Shown here piece by piece: positions 58,432-64,000 of a DNA stretch of 64,000 nt (position 1 is the first letter of the stretch; each line of letters starts with the position of its first letter). The position numbers and the translations under genes are program-made. Source of the stretch: Anaerolinea sp. (lineage in GTDB: Bacteria; Chloroflexota; Anaerolineae; Anaerolineales; Anaerolineaceae); NCBI GenBank assembly GCA_029975055.1, contig JARKPU010000005.1:1-64000 (forward strand), written 5' to 3'. Below the pieces are notes generated by a model, which was not told the origin of the DNA, did not search any database, and saw only the letters and a program-made list of their open reading frames with translations.

Positions 58432-59253
58432 ATGGACACCTACCGCGTCAAACCCGGCGAAAAGATCGACCTCGATCAGCTCAACCCCGGCTCCACCGGC
58501 GCGTTCAAAGGCGAGAAAGAAGAAGCGCTCGCCGCCACCCAAAAGCTCAACGCCCAGCTCGAAGAACTCCAGGAACGCCTGTATGCCGAGCATAAACACC
58601 GTCTGCTCGTCGTCCTCCAGGGCATGGATACCAGCGGTAAAGACGGCGTGATCCGCTCGGTGTTCGAGGGCGTCAACCCGCAGGGCGTGCGCGTGGCAAG
58701 CTTCAAAGTGCCCACCCCCGCCGAACTCGACCACGATTATCTTTGGCGCATCCATGCCCAGGTTCCCGGCCGCGGCGAGATCGTCATCTTCAACCGCAGC
58801 CATTACGAGGATGTGCTGGTCGTGCGCGTCCACGAGCTGGTGCCCGAAGCCGTCTGGGGCAGGCGCTTCGAGCAGATCAACCACTTCGAGCGCATGCTGG
58901 CCGATGAGGGCGTCACGATCCTCAAATTCTTCCTCCATATCGACCTCGACGAGCAAAAACAACGCTTCCTCGACCGCCTGAACGACCCCGCCAAACAGTG
59001 GAAGTTCAACCCGGGCGATCTCAAAGAACGCGCGCTCTGGAAGGCTTACCAGAAAGCCTACGAGGACGTCCTTGAGAAGACTTCCACCCCCTGGGCGCCG
59101 TGGTATATCGTCCCGGCCAACAAGAAGTGGTACCGCAACTGGGTGATCAGCACCGTGCTGGTGGAAGCGCTCAAGGCCCTGGAAATCAAGCTCCCGCCGG
59201 TCTTCTCTGAAGAAGAAACCGCCAGCTACCGCGCCCAGCTGGCAGCGGAATGA
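58432..59253 (+). CDS. ppk2: Polyphosphate kinase 2 family protein
   Basis: LLVVLQGMDTSGKDGVIRSVFEGVNPQGVRVASFKVPT, HDYLWRIHAQVPGRGEIVIFNRSHYEDVLVVRV. Confidence 0.95.
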   Translation: MDTYRVKPGEKIDLDQLNPGSTGAFKGEKEEALAATQKLNAQLEELQERLYAEHKHRLLVVLQGMDTSGKDGVIRSVFEGVNPQGVRVASFKVPTPAELDHDYLWRIHAQVPGRGEIVIFNRSHYEDVLVVRVHELVPEAVWGRRFEQINHFERMLADEGVTILKFFLHIDLDEQKQRFLDRLNDPAKQWKFNPGDLKERALWKAYQKAYEDVLEKTSTPWAPWYIVPANKKWYRNWVISTVLVEALKALEIKLPPVFSEEETASYRAQLAAE

Positions 59254-59254
59254 G

Positions 59255-59590
59255 ATGAGCGCGAGGGGGTTCATCGGCCGCCGCCTCGAGGTGCTCATCG
59301 ACCGCCCCCTCGGCTCGCATCACCCGCAGCATGGCTTTCTCTACCCGGTCAATTACGGCTACCTGCCCGGCTGCCCCGCGCCCGATGGCGAAGACCTGGA
59401 TGCCTACGTGCTGGGCGTTGGCGAACCGCTTGAACGCTTCACCGGCGATTGCATTGCCGTCATTCACCGGCTGGATGACGCCGATGACAAGCTGGTCATC
59501 GTCCCGTCCGGGCTGGCCCTGAGCGATGAGCAGATCCGCGCGCAAACGCATTTTCAGGAGCAGTTCTTCGCCTCCATCATCCTGCGCTGA
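59255..59590 (+). CDS. Short inorganic-pyrophosphatase-like protein
   Basis: HPQHGFLYPVNYGYLPGCPAPDGEDLDAYVLGV resembles the PPase DGDPxD motif; starts 2 nt after the ppk2 stop. Confidence 0.8.
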   Translation: MSARGFIGRRLEVLIDRPLGSHHPQHGFLYPVNYGYLPGCPAPDGEDLDAYVLGVGEPLERFTGDCIAVIHRLDDADDKLVIVPSGLALSDEQIRAQTHFQEQFFASIILR

Positions 59591-59780
59591 GATCCGCTGC
59601 TGCATCTCCTCTCCTACCGGGAGAGGGCAGGGTGAGGGCACCCCACCCTTCAAAATCGTCAACACGCTCAGGCCCGAACTTCGATTACAATAGAGGCGAT
59701 CAGGCGTCTAAGCCCGCACCTGGGCGGCCGCCTTAAGCTGGATAGACAATCGTAAGTTTTCCTTGCAACGGAGTCTGGAT

Positions 59781-59915
59781 ATGCCGCAGAACAGCACGAC
59801 CAACAAATCGAAGATGACCCGCGAGCAGCGCACGCTGCGCCGCAACCAGCTCATCTTCGTCGGGTTCTCCCTTCTTCTGATCATCTCGATGCTCATTTCG
59901 CTGGTGCGCTTCTAA
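59781..59915 (+). CDS. Small single-TM protein (44 aa) coupled to the next gene
   Basis: MPQNSTTNKSKMTREQRTLRRNQLIFVGFSLLLIISMLISLVRF; TAATG overlap with the downstream start. Confidence 0.65.
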   Translation: MPQNSTTNKSKMTREQRTLRRNQLIFVGFSLLLIISMLISLVRF

Positions 59916-60928
59916 TGCTCAAGCGCTGGCAGTTCTGGGCCGGCTTGCTCATCAGCGCGGTCTTCCTTTACCTCGCCCTGCGCGGCCTGAAGCTCGCCGA
60001 TGTTTGGGAGAGCATGCGCGGAGCGCGTTACGGCTGGCTTCTGCCGGGCATCGCGGTGTATTTTGTTGCCGTGTGGGCGCGCTCCTGGCGCTGGCACTAC
60101 ATGCTCCGGCCGCTCAAGAAGATCTCCACCGCGGTGATGTTCCCCATCGTCACCATCGGCTACATGGGCAACAACATCTACCCCGCGCGCGCCGGCGAAG
60201 TGCTGCGCGCGGTGATCCTCAAGCAGCGCGAGGGCGTGCCCGTCTCGGCCTCGCTTGCCACCGTGATCGTCGAGCGCATCTTCGACGGCGTCGTCATGCT
60301 CGGTTTTGTCTTCGTCAACCTGCCCGAGCTGGCCCGCCTGACGCACGATTCGGGGCTGATCGGCAACATCGATATCCGCACCCTCGCCCTGGTCGGTTCG
60401 CTGGCCTTCTTCGGGGCGCTTGGCATCTTCCTGCTGGCGGCCATGTTCCCCCGCCAGACCGAACGCCTCATCGACCGGCTCCTGCCGGTGCTGCCCGGGC
60501 GCTTCCGTGAGAAGGTGCGCGCCGTTGCCCTGCGCTTCCTCTCCGGCCTGCAGGCGTTGCGCTCGCCCGCCGAAGCGTTGATGATCTTCCTCACCACGGT
60601 GATCATCTGGCTGCTCGAGACGGCCAAGTACTGGTTCGTCATGCACGCTTTCAACTTCAACATCGGCTTCTTCGGGCTGATGTTGATGAACGGCATCGTA
60701 AACCTGGCCACCACCCTGCCCTCGGCGCCCGGCTATGTGGGCACCTTCGATGCGCCCGGCATCGCCGTCCTGGCGGCCTACGGCGTGCCCGGCGAGACCG
60801 CCGCAGGCTACACGCTCGTCCTGCACGCCGCGCTGTGGTTCCCCATCACCCTGCTCGGCGCCTATTATTACCTGCGCCAGCCGCTGCGCTGGGGCAAGCA
60901 GGTGCAAACGCTCAAAGGGGAAGCCTGA
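59915..60928 (+). CDS. Lysylphosphatidylglycerol synthase TM / UPF0104-like flippase domain protein
   Basis: SWRWHYMLRPLKKISTAVMFPIVTIGYMGNNIYPARAGEVLRAVILKQREGVPVSASLATVIVERIFDG. Confidence 0.92.
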   Translation: MLKRWQFWAGLLISAVFLYLALRGLKLADVWESMRGARYGWLLPGIAVYFVAVWARSWRWHYMLRPLKKISTAVMFPIVTIGYMGNNIYPARAGEVLRAVILKQREGVPVSASLATVIVERIFDGVVMLGFVFVNLPELARLTHDSGLIGNIDIRTLALVGSLAFFGALGIFLLAAMFPRQTERLIDRLLPVLPGRFREKVRAVALRFLSGLQALRSPAEALMIFLTTVIIWLLETAKYWFVMHAFNFNIGFFGLMLMNGIVNLATTLPSAPGYVGTFDAPGIAVLAAYGVPGETAAGYTLVLHAALWFPITLLGAYYYLRQPLRWGKQVQTLKGEA

Positions 60929-60931
60929 GCC

Positions 60932-62227
60932 ATGAAACACATCGCCATCATCGGAGCCGGCCTCGGCGGCATGGCGGCAGCCTTCGACCTGCGCCGCGCC
61001 GGGAATTCCGTCACCATCCTCGAAGCCGCCGATTACGTGGGCGGGCTGGCGGCGGGCTTCAAGCAGCCTCATTGGGATTGGTCGGTCGAACGCTTCTACC
61101 ATCACTGGTTCACCAGCGATCAGTCTATCTTCGGCCTGCTCGGCGAGCTGGGCCTCTCGGACCATGTGGTCATCCCCCGCCCGAAGACGGTGGCCTATTA
61201 CAACGGGCGCTTCTACCCGCTGGATAGCCCCCTGGCGGCGCTCACTTTCCCCGGTTTCAGCTTCCCCTTCGGCGTGGTCCGCTTCGGCCTGGTCACCGCC
61301 TACCTGCGCTACCTGGCGCAGTGGCCCGCGCTGGAAAAGCACCTCGCTGATTCCTGGATGCGCAAGTGGTATGGCGAGCGCCTCTATACCGCCATGCTCG
61401 AGCCGCTCCTGGTGGGCAAGTTCGGCCGCCACTCCACCGAGGTGAACATGGCCTGGATGTGGGCGCGCCTCAAAGCCCGCACCACCCGCCTGGCCACCTT
61501 CCGCGGCGGGTTCCAGGCCTTCTGCGACCTGTTCGCCGGGCGCCTGCGCCGCGACGGTGTTACCCTGCGCCTTTCCACGCCCGTCGAGCGCATCGAGCCG
61601 CTCGAAGGCGGCCGCCTGCGCCTGCACCTGCCCTCCGGCCCGGAGGAGTTCGACCAGGCGCTCTCCACCACCTCGCCGGGGCTGCTGGCGCGCATGGCCC
61701 CCGCCCTCCCCGAGGGCTACCTCAAGGGGCTGTTGAGCCTGCAGCACATGGGCGCGGTGGTGCTCACCCTGTCGCTCCGCCACCAGCTCTCCACCGAAGG
61801 CTACTACTGGTATAACCTGCCTAAATCGGCCGGTTACCCCTTCCTGGCCCTGGTGGAGCACACCAACTTCCTCTCGCCCAGCTACTTTGGCGGCGACCAC
61901 ATCGTCTACTGCGGCGATTACCTCGACCCCGACCACGAGTACTTCTCGCTCGGCAAAGAGCAGCTCCTCGAGCGCTTCCTGCCCGCCCTCGCGCGCATCA
62001 ACCCGCAGTTCTCACCCGATTGGCTGCAAGATGCCTGGCTCTGGCGCACCACCTATGCTCAGCCGATTCCGCTCGTCAACCATTCGCGCAACATCCCCGC
62101 CATCCAGACGCCCATCCCCAACCTCTACTTCGCCAGCATGAGCCAGGTTTACCCCTGGGACCGGGGAACGAACTTCGCCGTGGAGATTGGCCGGCGGGCC
62201 GCCGGGATGATGAATCGCAGCGTATAG
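60932..62227 (+). CDS. NAD(P)/FAD-dependent oxidoreductase (amine oxidase / protoporphyrinogen oxidase-like)
   Basis: IAIIGAGLGGMAAAFDLRRAGNSVTILEAADYVGGLAAGF; C-terminal NLYFASMSQVYPWDRGTNFAVEIGRRAAGMM. Confidence 0.9.
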   Translation: MKHIAIIGAGLGGMAAAFDLRRAGNSVTILEAADYVGGLAAGFKQPHWDWSVERFYHHWFTSDQSIFGLLGELGLSDHVVIPRPKTVAYYNGRFYPLDSPLAALTFPGFSFPFGVVRFGLVTAYLRYLAQWPALEKHLADSWMRKWYGERLYTAMLEPLLVGKFGRHSTEVNMAWMWARLKARTTRLATFRGGFQAFCDLFAGRLRRDGVTLRLSTPVERIEPLEGGRLRLHLPSGPEEFDQALSTTSPGLLARMAPALPEGYLKGLLSLQHMGAVVLTLSLRHQLSTEGYYWYNLPKSAGYPFLALVEHTNFLSPSYFGGDHIVYCGDYLDPDHEYFSLGKEQLLERFLPALARINPQFSPDWLQDAWLWRTTYAQPIPLVNHSRNIPAIQTPIPNLYFASMSQVYPWDRGTNFAVEIGRRAAGMMNRSV

Positions 62228-62494
62228 TCGAGATTTAAAAATTGGCTTTTGACTCTACGAAAATCGCCCGCGAACACTATTGCAAATCCTTTTGGAATCA
62301 CCCCAATTTATGGGATTAATTTTCTATTTTGGCGTATAACCCCCATATATGGCGGTGGTACAACCCCTGAACCCTCACATGTGGAATAATTATTACCTAA
62401 CCGGTACAATTTAGAATTTCTATTTGGTTGCATTTCCTTAAGATTTTCGACCTTAAAATTCCGGGTATTTTTAGGCTGGCGTAGGGTTTTCGCC

Positions 62495-62523
62495 TTGCCG
62501 TGTGTTGCCCTTTTTGTTAGAAT
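62495..62523 (+). promoter_or_regulatory. Putative dnaA promoter
   Basis: TTGCCG(62495-62500)-N17-TAGAAT(62518-62523). Confidence 0.6.
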
Positions 62524-62677
62524 TTCAACTGAGAGAACACAAGGGAGCACATTTCGCCCTTTTTCACCTGCAAGACCACGGAATTCCATAGGGGGCTCTC
62601 ATCCCGCTGCAAAAACGGTGCAGCGGGTTTCTGCGCCCTTGCGCGTGGAGCCAAAATCTACCGCTGGAGGATTGCAC

Positions 62678-64000
62678 ATGAACGCGACTCAAGCATGGCA
62701 GGCGACACTCGGCCAGTTGCAGATGGACATGCCCAAAGCTTCCTTTGAAACCTGGGTGCGCGATGCACGTGTGCTCGACCATTCCAACGGCGTGTTTACA
62801 ATCGGCGTGCAAAACGCCTATGCGCGCGATTGGCTCGACAGCCGCCTTGCCAGCACCGTCTCCCGCCTGCTCACCGGGCTGATGGGCAGCACGCAGGAGG
62901 TGCGCTTCACCGTCAGCACCCACGAAGAAACCGAACCCGAGCCCGCCGCCCTGGAAGAACCCCTTCAGCCCGACTCTGCCGTTCTGCGCGTCACCAACTA
63001 CACCATCAACCCGCGCTACACCTTCGATAACTTCGTCGTCGGCCCCTCGAACCGCCTGGCGCACGCCGCCTGCATGGCGGTGGCCGAAAGCCCTGCGCGC
63101 GCCTACAACCCGCTCTTCCTCTACGGCGGTGTGGGCCTCGGCAAGACGCATCTGCTGCACGCCATCGGCAACGCCGCGCACAGCCAGGGGCTGCAGGTGC
63201 TCTACACCTCCTCCGAAGAGTTCACCAACGACCTGATCAACGCGATCCGCACGCACAACACGCCCGCCTTCCGCGAGCGCTACCGCCGCATCGACGTGCT
63301 GCTCATTGACGACATCCAGTTCATCGCCGGCAAGGAATCTACCCAGGAAGAGTTCTTCCACACCTTCAACACCCTCCACGGGCAGGATAAGCAGATCGTC
63401 ATCTCCTCCGACCGGCCCCCCAAGGCCATGGTCACCCTCGAAGAGCGCCTGCGCTCGCGCTTCGAATGGGGCCTCACCGCCGATATCCAGCCGCCCGATC
63501 TCGAGACGCGCATCGCCATCCTGCGCTCGAAGGCCGAGCGCAACAACAAGCAGGTTCCTGCCCTCATTCTCGAGACGATCGCCCGCCTGGTGCAATCGAA
63601 CATCCGCGAACTGGAAGGCGCGCTCACCCGGGTGCTGGCCTTCTCCGACCTCAGCGGCCTGCCCCTCTCGCCGCAGCTGGTGCAGACGGCCCTGGCCGAT
63701 CTCCTCCCGCAGCGCGGCAGCCTGGAGACGTCTCATGTGCTCGAGGCCGTCGCCGGCGTATTCGGCATCTCTTCCGAAGACCTCACCGGGCGCAGCCGCA
63801 CCCGCGATGTGGCCCTGCCGCGCCAGGTGGCCATGTACATCATGCGCGAGGAGGCCAACATCTCCCTCCCGCAGATCGGCGAAGCCCTCGGCGGGCGCGA
63901 CCACACCACCGTCATGTACGCCTGCGAGAAGGTCGCCGATATGATCGAGCGCGACGACCGCCTGCGCCGCCAGGTCATTCAAATCCGCGAGCGGCTCTAC
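62678..64000 (+). CDS. dnaA: Chromosomal replication initiator DnaA (runs off the window end)
   Basis: MNATQAWQATLGQLQMDMPKASFETWVRDA; NPLFLYGGVGLGKTHLLHAIGN; LLIDDIQFIAGKESTQEEFFHTFN; GGRDHTTVMYACEKV. Confidence 0.97.
   Translation, partial: MNATQAWQATLGQLQMDMPKASFETWVRDARVLDHSNGVFTIGVQNAYARDWLDSRLASTVSRLLTGLMGSTQEVRFTVSTHEETEPEPAALEEPLQPDSAVLRVTNYTINPRYTFDNFVVGPSNRLAHAACMAVAESPARAYNPLFLYGGVGLGKTHLLHAIGNAAHSQGLQVLYTSSEEFTNDLINAIRTHNTPAFRERYRRIDVLLIDDIQFIAGKESTQEEFFHTFNTLHGQDKQIVISSDRPPKAMVTLEERLRSRFEWGLTADIQPPDLETRIAILRSKAERNNKQVPALILETIARLVQSNIRELEGALTRVLAFSDLSGLPLSPQLVQTALADLLPQRGSLETSHVLEAVAGVFGISSEDLTGRSRTRDVALPRQVAMYIMREEANISLPQIGEALGGRDHTTVMYACEKVADMIERDDRLRRQVIQIRERLY

Overview
The window reads as a GC-rich bacterial chromosome segment. 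Gene content and style suggest Chloroflexota/Anaerolineae, but that is an inference. It is mostly chromosomal housekeeping: gyrA, rho, a sigma-70 factor, metG, a pstSCAB cluster, kdpDE, tRNA-Val(CAC), rdgB, xylB, ppk2 plus a pyrophosphatase-like gene, and the start of dnaA, with many transporters and lipoproteins that carry Thr/Pro-rich linkers. I found no CRISPR array, prophage, intact IS or recognisable defence island. The most interesting signals are regulatory. (1) A complete apparent ribosome-mediated transcription attenuator lies in front of metG: promoter, Shine-Dalgarno, a 25-aa leader peptide with 8 Met in its first 13 codons, mutually exclusive hairpins, then an intrinsic terminator. 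(2) A nine-A slippery run sits at the junction of a ChlI-like AAA+ ORF and a ChlD-like linker/VWA ORF, indicating frameshifting that yields one fused and one short product. (3) Eleven-bp-phased GTTAA repeats overlap a pstS promoter that would give a near-leaderless mRNA. (4) A short leader ORF plus terminator precedes a heterodimeric ABC exporter. (5) There is a 16 x 7 bp heptad array between kdpD and a MATE gene, a 4 x ~75 bp minisatellite upstream of metG, REP-like palindromes together with a decayed REP-type transposase fragment, and a duplicated tRNA-Val 3' end. All calls were made by eye from the sequence and the supplied ORF track. No searches or folding programs were run.
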